This document shows positions 6,460 through 13,476 of a stretch of 17,444 nucleotides of DNA, piece after piece (position 1 is the first letter of the stretch; each line of letters starts with the position of its first letter). Origin of the DNA: Pseudomonadota bacterium (GTDB taxonomy: Bacteria; Desulfobacterota; Desulfobaccia; Desulfobaccales; 0-14-0-80-60-11); the NCBI GenBank assembly GCA_018897875.1, contig JAHIKF010000390.1:1-17444 (forward strand). The letters are read 5' to 3'. The notes under the pieces were generated by a model. That model was not told the origin of the DNA. It made no database searches and worked only from the letters and a program-made list of their open reading frames with translations. The translations under genes were made by a program, and so were the position numbers.

Positions 6460-7020
6460 TTAGGTCTTAGAATTTTTAGAGAGATAATCCTGACTTGCCT
6501 GATAGTCCTTCAGGCGGTTTTTGCGGATATGGAAGACAAGCCAGGCCGATTCGGGAGAAATGAGGGCCAGGCGGAAGAAATGGTGGCTGCAAAATTCCGG
6601 GTTGCGGCCAAATAGCGTCATAATTGCTTGGGCCAATCGCAGTCTGGCCTCCAACTCGCCGTGGCTCCGGCAGATTTTCTCAATGCTATCGATATAATGC
6701 GACAATTCCACATCCAAGGGTGACGGCACCCGGCGGAACAAGCCCTTGCCCCGCAGGGCAAACACCCTTGCCAATTGGTCCTTAACCTTCTGGGTCATGG
6801 GGTTAGGAGGTTGGTCCAGCATCGACCGGGCCGCCCGCAATATTCCCTGATGGGCTTCGGTTTGGACCTGCTGGGCCTGCTGGCGCAAGGCCAGATATTG
6901 GCGGTCCAGTCGTTGCCGCGCCTCGACCAGCCTGTCCTCCTGGGCCTGCCATTGGAGGTAAGCTGATCGCATGGTGTTCCGAGGCCAAATGTGCGTGACA
7001 ATTTTGCGAGAGATACTCAT
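6460..7020 (-). CDS. Third gene of the MotA/OmpA operon: 186-residue protein of unknown family
   Basis: I recognise no family. The N-terminal third is helical and Gln/Arg-rich (about 20-68), probably a coiled coil. It is followed by a Pro-rich hinge (PPNP, 71-74) and a mixed alpha/beta-looking C-terminal part (about 78-170) with two Cys (117, 144) and a His pair (146-147). There is no signal peptide, membrane span, nuclease, helicase or ATPase motif. Its ATG overlaps the stop of the OmpA-like gene as ATGA (7020-7017), so the two are translationally coupled. It is presumably a cytoplasmic partner or effector of the membrane pair. It does not resemble ZorC, ZorD or ZorE in size or motifs as far as I can judge. 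Confidence 0.8.
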   Translation of the reverse strand: MSISRKIVTHIWPRNTMRSAYLQWQAQEDRLVEARQRLDRQYLALRQQAQQVQTEAHQGILRAARSMLDQPPNPMTQKVKDQLARVFALRGKGLFRRVPSPLDVELSHYIDSIEKICRSHGELEARLRLAQAIMTLFGRNPEFCSHHFFRLALISPESAWLVFHIRKNRLKDYQASQDYLSKNSKT

Positions 7021-7928
7021 GGGGACGGGTTGGGCGAAGTTTCCTGCATGATCGCAGCCACGTCTATCTTCAAAACCAGGTTGACACTGCGATACTGCCG
7101 GTAAATCAGATCGGGATTCTCTCCCGGGGCCAGGGTGCGCTTCTGCCCCTTGACCCCCAGACCCGTCACCCGTAAGTACTGGCCGAGTCCGGGTGCGGCC
7201 TTCTCCAGCATGGCGGCCACCGTGGCAGCCCGCAGCGCCGACAATTCGGTGTTGTTTCTGGGAGGCGCACCATCCTGCAACTCTCGCGGGTCCGCAGTAC
7301 CATTGATCGTAATGAAAAATTTCTTTTTTTGTCGAAGTTCATATAAGATCGGCGCCAACACTTGCAGGCGATGTTTATCCTTGGAGGACAATTCATATTT
7401 CATAGTTTCAAAAGTCACCCTGGGTTTTCCTTGAATTTCGATTTCTTTATCGTTTTTTTTGGGGATGATCACCATTTTACTTTTGGCAAGTTTTGTGTGT
7501 AATAACTTGAGGAGCTCTTCCCAATCCTTTAATCCGATGTCTTTGAGCGCCGCTCTTTCCTGGTTTAATCGTAGTATTTTCTCATTGAAGTCCAGATTAT
7601 TTGCCTGCGAAAGTCTGGTCTGGGCGTTGAGATTTTCATTGCTTTCCTCAAACTGCTTAATCTTCCCAGTGAGATCCTGGTTGATCAGGCCTTGCAGGCG
7701 CAGTTTTTCAGCCAGACTTTGGTTAATTTCCTGCAACTGTCTATTATCCGCATTCATGGAGGTTATTCTTGCCCCCAGGTCCTGGGTTTTCCGTTCCAGG
7801 TTCTCCACCTGCTCCGGCAAGTTGGCGGCAAACCAGAGGAGCAGTATAAAGGCCAAAGTAAAGCCGAAGATGTCCACCAGCCCCGGCCAGGCTGGGTTTT
7901 CAGCATCTTCCCGTCGACGCCGGATCAT
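7017..7928 (-). CDS. MotB/ZorB-like protein: membrane anchor, coiled coil, OmpA domain
   Basis: 303 residues. One N-terminal membrane span (about 17-36, GLVDIFGFTLAFILLLW) carries an Asp (Asp19) where MotB-type proteins keep the proton-binding Asp. A long coiled coil follows (about 37-130), then an OmpA/MotB-like domain (about 170-288) with FITINGTADP, NTELSALRAATVAAML and YRSVNLVLKI. The family binds peptidoglycan and anchors a proton-driven motor. The ATG at 7928 is preceded by AAGGAGG; a longer reading from 8009 would overlap the upstream gene by 66 nt and lacks such a site. It starts 13 bp after the channel-subunit stop and overlaps the next gene by 4 nt. The coiled coil makes it longer than typical ZorB proteins, from memory of the family. 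Confidence 0.85.
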   Translation of the reverse strand: MIRRRREDAENPAWPGLVDIFGFTLAFILLLWFAANLPEQVENLERKTQDLGARITSMNADNRQLQEINQSLAEKLRLQGLINQDLTGKIKQFEESNENLNAQTRLSQANNLDFNEKILRLNQERAALKDIGLKDWEELLKLLHTKLAKSKMVIIPKKNDKEIEIQGKPRVTFETMKYELSSKDKHRLQVLAPILYELRQKKKFFITINGTADPRELQDGAPPRNNTELSALRAATVAAMLEKAAPGLGQYLRVTGLGVKGQKRTLAPGENPDLIYRQYRSVNLVLKIDVAAIMQETSPNPSP

Positions 7929-7941
7929 AGAATCTGCCTCC

Positions 7942-8916
7942 TTAGCCGAAAAACCGGCGGAAAAAGCCGGATTTTTTTGAACCCCGGCCATCCCTGGTCT
8001 TGGCTCCATCCCGGGTTTTCCCAGGCAGGCCTTCTTCCATCAAATTTGCATCAATATTATCGCCCGCTGATTGCATCAGATCGAAATAGCCCTGTTCCAG
8101 GCGCTGGCTCAGGAGTTCAATCTTGGCATCCTGGGAGCGGAGGAGCGGCACTATGGCCTGGTCCTCTTCTTTGCGGCTGAGCACGGCCTCACCCACCACT
8201 TCCCGGATGGCCTGGCTCAATTCTCTCACTTCCTGCAGCAGGTCGTTGATTTTCCCTTGATAACGCTCATAAATCTCATCGCCCCATTCCTTGAACCTTT
8301 CCCCGACCTTTTCCAGGGCCGCCAGCAGATTGGGGTCGGCGCCCCCGAGCTGGTCGGCACCCAAACGCCCCAACACCCTGGAGGCCAGCAGGAGAAACTG
8401 GTCTCCCTGGTGTCGGTACCAGGAGTAGCAGAGAAAAATGGCCACTGCCAGGCCGATGGCAAAGGCGTTGATGGGATAAATGTTTTTGATAAGGTCGGCC
8501 TTAAACTGACTGAGGTTGTCCATCCTTTGGAGAGCCAGGGCCAACATGGTGACGGTGCCCAGCAACCCGATGAGCACCGATAGGTAACTCAGCGACCGCA
8601 AGGTCAGGATAGGACTCTCCACCTCGGCAGCCAGATAATCCAGGGCAGGCGGCACCGCCCCGGCCCGGGCCGTCCCCTTCGTGGAGGACAACACCGAATG
8701 CAGGACATAGCGGGTGGGATTCGGGTAAAAGCGCACCTCTTCTTTGCCGACTTCAGTAATATTCTGCTCCAATTCCCGCCAATGCTCGAATTGGCGCATT
8801 ATCCCTTTGATCCGGCGGCGCACCAGGAAAAAAGGAATCCCGACGCAGAAGAATAATAGAGAAACGAAGCCTGCTTGCCAGAGGTTCCTTTGAACCCATG
8901 CAAAGGTGGCGTCCAT
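7942..8916 (-). CDS. MotA/TolQ/ExbB-type proton channel subunit (ZorA-like)
   Basis: 324 residues with three membrane spans: about 15-33, 110-130 (IGLLGTVTMLALAL, the family's conserved G-L-G-T-V helix) and 147-167 (INAFAIGLAVAIFLCYSW). A cytoplasmic loop lies between spans one and two, and a helical tail (about 195-285) ends in the short repeat KTRDG-A-KTRDG and a basic, Phe-rich end. Such proteins pair with a MotB/ExbD/ZorB partner to use proton flow, and the partner is the next gene. The ATG at 8916 follows a GGGAG site by eight bases; the upstream ATG at 8937 has none. ZorA proteins of Zorya systems have similar topology but usually a longer tail. An ordinary envelope or motility role is also possible. 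Confidence 0.85.
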   Translation of the reverse strand: MDATFAWVQRNLWQAGFVSLLFFCVGIPFFLVRRRIKGIMRQFEHWRELEQNITEVGKEEVRFYPNPTRYVLHSVLSSTKGTARAGAVPPALDYLAAEVESPILTLRSLSYLSVLIGLLGTVTMLALALQRMDNLSQFKADLIKNIYPINAFAIGLAVAIFLCYSWYRHQGDQFLLLASRVLGRLGADQLGGADPNLLAALEKVGERFKEWGDEIYERYQGKINDLLQEVRELSQAIREVVGEAVLSRKEEDQAIVPLLRSQDAKIELLSQRLEQGYFDLMQSAGDNIDANLMEEGLPGKTRDGAKTRDGRGSKKSGFFRRFFG

Positions 8917-8944
8917 ACAATTATCTCCCTTAAACATTCAGGCG

Positions 8945-8974
8945 ATTATGTATTCATTCACTTCGGTTTGACCA
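8945..8974 (-). promoter_or_regulatory. Candidate promoter of the MotA/OmpA operon
   Basis: On the minus strand TGGTCA (8974-8969), an 18-bp spacer and CATAAT (8950-8945), about 29 bp before the ATG at 8916. A perfect tandem ten-base repeat lies six bases upstream of the -35. Confidence 0.4.
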
Positions 8975-8980
8975 GAGAGG

Positions 8981-9000
8981 CCTCGAAATGCCTCGAAATG
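8981..9000 (-). repeat. Perfect tandem 10-mer (two units) upstream of the operon promoter
   Basis: CCTCGAAATG occurs twice back to back (8981-8990 and 8991-9000); on the coding strand of the operon it reads CATTTCGAGG twice. One-turn spacing and a place just upstream of the -35 would suit an activator bound to one DNA face. Confidence 0.5.
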
Positions 9001-9232
9001 TTAGAGCAGGCCTTTATAAGAAGGGTTACACGAGCGCTAATTTTTCTGATTCTGATGAGCTTAGGGGATACGGCCAGCCTAGTCCGATTACCATTATTGG
9101 AGGAAAATTAGTTAATTTATTAAACCCATTGCGGAAAAAAGTCAATGGCCCTCCCCTCATACCTGGCTTGGGCCACCCACGCAAGCATGAACCGTCGACT
9201 GAATCTTTTGGTGGATCCTGGGGTTCCCCTAC

Positions 9233-9342
9233 CACCGACATCTGAAATCTTCCCCCCCACGGATGCCCGTGCCAGATAATAATGTCATAGCGACAACTTT
9301 TGGAGATTTTAGTTGATTTGCGGTTTTGGCAAGTTAACAATG
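9233..9342 (+). repeat. Diverged direct repeat, copy B (upstream side of the MotA/OmpA operon)
   Basis: Same orientation as copy A, about 2.97 kb away, starting with the identical CACCGACATCTG and ending around TTTTGGCAAGTTAACAATG. The two copies bracket the three-gene operon precisely, with no other gene inside. Confidence 0.7.
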
Positions 9343-9435
9343 CTCGGGGCTTGGGCTAACGTTCTGTTCTGTGAGGACGTGGGGGTGAGATTCCCTCACG
9401 CTACTCGACTGCGCACAAATCAGTTAACTCTTGGA

Positions 9436-9906
9436 TTACAACCTTAACGTAGCTTTCAAACGGTCTGGAGAGAGCAGAAGATCGAGGGCATCAACAATTC
9501 CTGGGGTTACTACCTCAGCCGCCAGTAGTGCTTCGGTGGCCGCGCCTTCGGTTTGCACGACGGCTATTCCCAGGGCTGCTTGTTTAAGCATGAGGGCATC
9601 GTTCCTGCCATTGCCGATGGCCACTGAGTTGGCCGGTCCTAAGTTCTCAATATAAGCAGCCTTAGCCTGGGCCTGGTTATCGGGCGGAATCACGGCCAAT
9701 TGCACCGGCAGGCCGGCAACCTGGGTCCGGACGCTGCCAAAGGTGTCCGCGGTCACGATATGGATCTCCAGGTGCTTTGCCAGGATTTCCAGGCGCTCTG
9801 CGACTCCTTCCAGGAGAGAGCCATCCCGGGCGAGCGTGCCGTTATAATCCAGGATCAGGTGAGTCAGGCGCAGCGGTTGGACCCCGGGTATGTTTATGTC
9901 CAGCAT
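9436..9906 (-). CDS. HAD-superfamily protein resembling the P-domain of P-type ATPases
   Basis: 156 residues with all four HAD motifs: DYNGT (20-24, nucleophile Asp20), Thr52 in VTADTFG, Lys82 in the QAKAAYIENLG segment, and GNGRND (98-103). The TADTFG and GNGRNDALML forms are those of the phosphorylation domain of P-type ATPases, so this is the soluble P-type-ATPase-like group of HAD proteins. Phosphatase activity is probable, but the substrate is unknown. A GGAGGG site seven bases before the ATG supports the start. It follows pstB by 53 bp, so it is likely the last gene of the phosphate operon and may act on a phosphorylated compound, which is inference. Confidence 0.85.
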   Translation of the reverse strand: MLDINIPGVQPLRLTHLILDYNGTLARDGSLLEGVAERLEILAKHLEIHIVTADTFGSVRTQVAGLPVQLAVIPPDNQAQAKAAYIENLGPANSVAIGNGRNDALMLKQAALGIAVVQTEGAATEALLAAEVVTPGIVDALDLLLSPDRLKATLRL

Positions 9907-9959
9907 CCGATTCCCTCCACTCCCCCGTTCTCCGGTTTCTTCCTTTTAAGCCCCCGTCC

Positions 9960-10739
9960 CTAAAATATTTCCTCCAGCAGGGCCTGTAAGGTGTCAGGAG
10001 CTTGTAAATCCTCCCGGCTTAGCCGTTGCACTACGGAGCCATCCCGGAAGATCAGCGCCTCGTCGGCCAGCCGGCGGGCCTGGCTCAGACTGTGAGACAC
10101 GGCAATGATAGTATAGCGTTCTTTTAAGGACAAGAGGAGTTCTTCCACTTTGAGGGCGGCGCGGAAGTCCAGGGACGCGGTGGGCTCGTCCAACAGGAGG
10201 ATTTCGGGTTCCAGGGCCAGCAGGCGAGCCAGGCAGAGGCGCTGCTGCTGGCCCCCGGAGAGCGTATGGGCCGGCGCGTTTAGACGATCCTTAACTTCAT
10301 CCCACAGATGAGCTTCCTCAAGAGCCCATTCCACCCTGGAAGCGATGTTTCGGCGGGGCACCCCCAGGACGAGCTTCACCGGCAAGGCGAGGTTGTCGGC
10401 AATGGACCCGGGCAGAAGGTGGGGCGTTTGAAAGACCATGCCCACCCGGCGCCGCAATTCCGGGAGGGGCATAGCATTCCGGTAGATGTCCCGCCACTCG
10501 CCCTGCAACTTCAGCTTTAAGGACCCCCTGGTTGCACTCCGGGGGAAGCACTCATTGAGCCGGTTCAGGGCCCGGAGAAAGGTGGTCTTGCCGGAGCCGG
10601 AGCGTCCCAGGACCACCGCCAGCCAGCCCCGGTTAAACTTGGCGTTCAGATTATGCAAAACCTCGCGCCCAGCAAAGCCGACGTGGAGACTTTTCACCAG
10701 CACGGTGGGTTCTAAATCGACAGGTTTTTTTGGTCCCAT
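9960..10739 (-). CDS. pstB: Phosphate ABC transporter ATP-binding protein
   Basis: 259 residues, cytoplasmic ATPase of the high-affinity phosphate importer. Visible: Walker A GRSGSGKTT (45-53), Q-loop VFQ (Gln104), signature LSGGQQQR (160-167), Walker B LLLDEPTASLD (181-191) and switch His216 in VSHS. The segment between Walker A and the Q-loop (NRLNECFPRSATRGSLKLKLQG) follows the PstB pattern. It directly follows pstA and its start overlaps the pstA end by 28 nt. No good ribosome site precedes this ATG, so coupled translation or a slightly later start is possible. It is a little divergent from textbook PstB, but the operon context makes the assignment firm. Confidence 0.88.
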   Translation of the reverse strand: MGPKKPVDLEPTVLVKSLHVGFAGREVLHNLNAKFNRGWLAVVLGRSGSGKTTFLRALNRLNECFPRSATRGSLKLKLQGEWRDIYRNAMPLPELRRRVGMVFQTPHLLPGSIADNLALPVKLVLGVPRRNIASRVEWALEEAHLWDEVKDRLNAPAHTLSGGQQQRLCLARLLALEPEILLLDEPTASLDFRAALKVEELLLSLKERYTIIAVSHSLSQARRLADEALIFRDGSVVQRLSREDLQAPDTLQALLEEIF

Positions 10740-11602
10740 GTTTTGGTAAAGGTGCTCTTAAGATAATAGGCTCCGAGAAAAAGAGCTGCGGTCAATATGA
10801 GCAAAATCAGGGCCGCTCCGAAGCCCTGGGCCAGTTCGGCGTCGGACCGGGCTTCCGCGGCCAGAAAAAAGATGTGAAATGGCAGGGCCTCATATTTATC
10901 CAGGATGCCGGAGGGCAATCCGGAGTTGGCCACCACCCCGGTAAGCAAAATCACCGCGGTATCCTCAGCGGCGCGGCCCACGGCGAGGATGACCCCGCTC
11001 AAGATGCCCCGGCCCGCCACCGGGAGCAGAACATGGACCATATTCTGCCAGGGGGTGAACCCCAGGCTGAGACCCGCCTGCCGAAGTTCGTCGGGGAGGG
11101 CTTCCAGGGCGGTTTGCGTCATGAGAATCAGGTAGGGGAGCACCAGCAGGGCCAGGCAGCCGGCGGAAAGGAGGAGGCAGGTATTGGCCTGGGGCGCCAC
11201 CGTCTTCCTGAGAGAGAGGATCAGGGCGAACCCGAAGAGCCCCATGACAATGGACGGGATACCCGCCAGCACCTCCACCGCCAGGCTGAACCATCTTTTC
11301 CAGGCACCGGAGGCGTAGTGGGCCAGATAGATGCCGCTGGCGAGCCCCAAGGGAATAGCCAGGAGGGAGGAGAGGAGGACCAGGGCCACCGTACCCACGC
11401 AGGCCGGCCAGATGCCGTGCCACACCGGGAGGCGTCCGATGATGGCCCCCCAGGGCGGCGTATTCCCAAAAAAGAGGGTTGGGTTGATAGTGTCAAACCC
11501 GCGCACCCCAAGAAAGCCGAGAAACAATAAAATCATCCCCACGGTGGTCAGCACCGCCAGCCAGGAGCAGGCTTGCGCCAGATAAGTGATCTTTTTAATC
11601 AT
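10712..11602 (-). CDS. pstA: Phosphate ABC transporter permease PstA
   Basis: 296 residues, inner-membrane permease that pairs with PstC to form the phosphate channel. About six membrane helices are visible (first at 15-34, last at about 262-280). The EAA-type ATPase-contact loop is EALPDELRQAGLSLGFTPWQ, after ILMTQTALEALP. The VEVLAGIPSIVMGLFGF stretch is characteristic of Pst/Cys-type permeases. The ATG overlaps the last codons of pstC by 8 nt and the 3' end overlaps pstB by 28 nt. Confidence 0.92.
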   Translation of the reverse strand: MIKKITYLAQACSWLAVLTTVGMILLFLGFLGVRGFDTINPTLFFGNTPPWGAIIGRLPVWHGIWPACVGTVALVLLSSLLAIPLGLASGIYLAHYASGAWKRWFSLAVEVLAGIPSIVMGLFGFALILSLRKTVAPQANTCLLLSAGCLALLVLPYLILMTQTALEALPDELRQAGLSLGFTPWQNMVHVLLPVAGRGILSGVILAVGRAAEDTAVILLTGVVANSGLPSGILDKYEALPFHIFFLAAEARSDAELAQGFGAALILLILTAALFLGAYYLKSTFTKTWDQKNLSI

Positions 11603-12536
11603 GGCGCCCCGTCGCCGGAAGAGCCGCCCTGGACTGGAGCCGCCGCAAAGTCAGGTTGACCGCAATGGAGACCCCGAAGAGGATCAGGCCGCTGGCGAAA
11701 ATCGACTGGTACGCCTGGCTGGTGCTGTCCGTGGCCACCACCAGGGCGATATGGGAGGTCAGGGTGCGGATTGAATCCAGGAGAGAGTTTGGCACCTGGG
11801 GGGCATTGCCCGCCACCATGAGGGCGATGATGGTGTCGCCCAGAGCCCGGCTGAAACCCAGCACCGCGGCGGCCCAAAGACCCCGAAAGGCCAGGGGCCT
11901 CATGACCCAGAGCAGGGTTTGGGCCGGGGAAAATCCCAAAGCGGCGCTGGCCAGGCGCACCCGGGCATCCACCTGCTGGAGTTGGGCATGCACCAGGAGC
12001 ACGATGGTGGGCAGAATCATCAGGCTCAGGGTGAGCGCGGCGGTGAGCCAGGAGTACCCGGTGCTCTCCGGGAACGCCCCGCGCACCAGGGGAACCAGGA
12101 AAATCACCGAGACGAAACCGTAGATCACGGTGGGGATGCTGGTCATGAAATTGATCAGGCCCATGAGGGGCCCCTTAAGACACCTGGGGCCCAGGCCGTG
12201 GGCAAAACCGCAAATCCCCAGCCCCAGGGGATAGGCCACGCCCATGGCGGTAACCGCCAGGGAGAGGGAACCCACCGCCATGGGGAGGATGCCGAATTTC
12301 CCCTGGAAGGGGCGCCACTCCCACGACAGGATCTCCGCCAGATGGCCTTCGGAAAAGATTGGCAGGGCAAAATAGGACAAAAACCCCAGAATGGCCAAAA
12401 CCGAGCCGCAGGAGAGAATGGTGGCCCCCAACAGTAGCCCTTTGATGCCGGACTGTCGCCGGTCCAGATGCCGCCAGTGTGCCTGGAGAACCGTTTCGGC
12501 AGTCCGAGGAGATGAAGCTTGTCCCTGAATCAACAT
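11595..12536 (-). CDS. pstC: Phosphate ABC transporter permease PstC
   Basis: 313 residues, partner permease of PstA. About six membrane helices follow a roughly 30-residue cytoplasmic N-terminus. INFMTSIPTVIYGFVSVIFLVPLV and the loop containing ASAALGFSPAQTLLWVMRP (EAA-like), then GFSRALGDTIIALMVAGNAPQVP, are typical of PstC. The start at 12536 has only a weak GGG purine site. A hairpin lies in the gap to pstS. Confidence 0.92.
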   Translation of the reverse strand: MLIQGQASSPRTAETVLQAHWRHLDRRQSGIKGLLLGATILSCGSVLAILGFLSYFALPIFSEGHLAEILSWEWRPFQGKFGILPMAVGSLSLAVTAMGVAYPLGLGICGFAHGLGPRCLKGPLMGLINFMTSIPTVIYGFVSVIFLVPLVRGAFPESTGYSWLTAALTLSLMILPTIVLLVHAQLQQVDARVRLASAALGFSPAQTLLWVMRPLAFRGLWAAAVLGFSRALGDTIIALMVAGNAPQVPNSLLDSIRTLTSHIALVVATDSTSQAYQSIFASGLILFGVSIAVNLTLRRLQSRAALPATGRHD

Positions 12537-12554
12537 GTTTACCCGTCTTACTGT

Positions 12555-12582
12555 GGAGCGCCTGCCCGAGAGCCGACGCTCC
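12555..12582 (-). promoter_or_regulatory. Hairpin between pstS and pstC
   Basis: GGAGCG (12555-12560) and CGCTCC (12577-12582) form a 6-bp stem with a 16-nt loop in the 69-bp gap after pstS. No T-run follows, so it is more likely to stabilise the pstS message or attenuate downstream expression than to terminate fully. Pst operons commonly express the binding protein more than the permeases. Confidence 0.35.
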
Positions 12583-12605
12583 GCCTCAAGGGAACCCGCA
12601 AGAAA

Positions 12606-13454
12606 CTACTTTGAGGTTGGAATAAACCCGTGCTTCTGGATGATCTTGGCCCCCTCAGGACCCTTAATATAGTCAATAAAGGCCTTGACCAGGGGTTGAG
12701 GCTCACCCTTAGTGTTCATGTAGAGCAAGCGCGTGACCGGATAGGAGCCGTTCTTGGCGTTTTCTTGAGTCGGCTCCGCCCCGTCCAGCTTGATGCCCTT
12801 AACCTTCTGGTCCACAAAGCCGATACCCAGGTAACCGATGGCCTGGGGGTCTTGCGCCAGGGCCATCTTCATGGCCCCGTTGGAGGCCACGATATTGGCC
12901 TTGGCGTCGATGGGCCCCTTCTTCAGGAGCTTTTTCCAGAAGGTTTCCCGGGTGCCGCTGGCTTCATCCCGGGTGAAAAGATGGATGGGGGCGCTGGTGC
13001 CGCCTACTTCCTGCCAGTTTTTGATCTTCCCGGCAAAGATATCCCTTACCTGCTGGGAGGTCAAGGCGCCCACGGGGTTCTTGGGATTGACCGCCACCGC
13101 CACGCCGTCAACGGCAAAGGGGAAGGTCTTCAGCCCATACTTGGCGACTTCTGCGGGAGTAAGGGCCCGGCCGGTGTTGCCGATGTTTACCAACCCTTCG
13201 CCCACTTTCTGGACTCCCACGCCGGAGCCGCCCCCGGCCACGGTAAGGCGGATTTTGGGATTCGCTTTCATGATCTGTTCCGCGGCGTCTTTCATGACCG
13301 GGATATGGGCGGTGCCGCCGGCGATGTCGATTGTGCCTTCCAGGTTTTGAAAACGCTGAAGTTGGGAATCCTGAGCCCAAGCACCAGGGGCTGTCCCAAG
13401 GCTGAGAACCAGCATGAAGATGATAGCCATTAATCCGTTTCTTGAGTTGCGCAT
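12606..13454 (-). CDS. pstS: Phosphate-binding protein PstS
   Basis: 282 residues, periplasmic phosphate-binding component. A signal peptide (MRNSRNGLMAIIFMLVLSLG, then TAPGAWA) is cut probably after residue 27. Binding-loop motifs are visible: VAGGGSGVGVQ (72-82), IGNTGRAL (91-98), and FTRDEASGTRETFWK in the middle of the protein. The ATG at 13454 was chosen because an AGGAGG site precedes it by six bases and the signal peptide follows at once; the frame stays open upstream to 13562 but that stretch overlaps the end of the rhodanese gene. It starts 22 bp after that gene. No Pho box was recognised. Confidence 0.93.
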   Translation of the reverse strand: MRNSRNGLMAIIFMLVLSLGTAPGAWAQDSQLQRFQNLEGTIDIAGGTAHIPVMKDAAEQIMKANPKIRLTVAGGGSGVGVQKVGEGLVNIGNTGRALTPAEVAKYGLKTFPFAVDGVAVAVNPKNPVGALTSQQVRDIFAGKIKNWQEVGGTSAPIHLFTRDEASGTRETFWKKLLKKGPIDAKANIVASNGAMKMALAQDPQAIGYLGIGFVDQKVKGIKLDGAEPTQENAKNGSYPVTRLLYMNTKGEPQPLVKAFIDYIKGPEGAKIIQKHGFIPTSK

Positions 13455-13476
13455 AAGGAACCTCCTGGATATTTTA

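Larger units (their letters stand above)
8917..9435. other. 519-bp intergenic region between the HAD gene and the MotA/OmpA operon
   Basis: It contains the operon promoter, the tandem 10-mer, direct-repeat copy B (9233-9342) and a hairpin GTGAGG/CCTCAC (9371-9376, 9394-9399) that ends about 36 bp beyond the HAD stop codon. No convincing gene is present; the open frames that cross the repeat lack ribosome sites. Confidence 0.5.

Noticed and set aside
6460..8916. Calling the operon a complete Zorya system
   Set aside because: Only ZorA/ZorB-like membrane components are seen; no ZorC, ZorD, ZorE or other known effector is recognisable, and MotA/MotB-like pairs also serve other roles.
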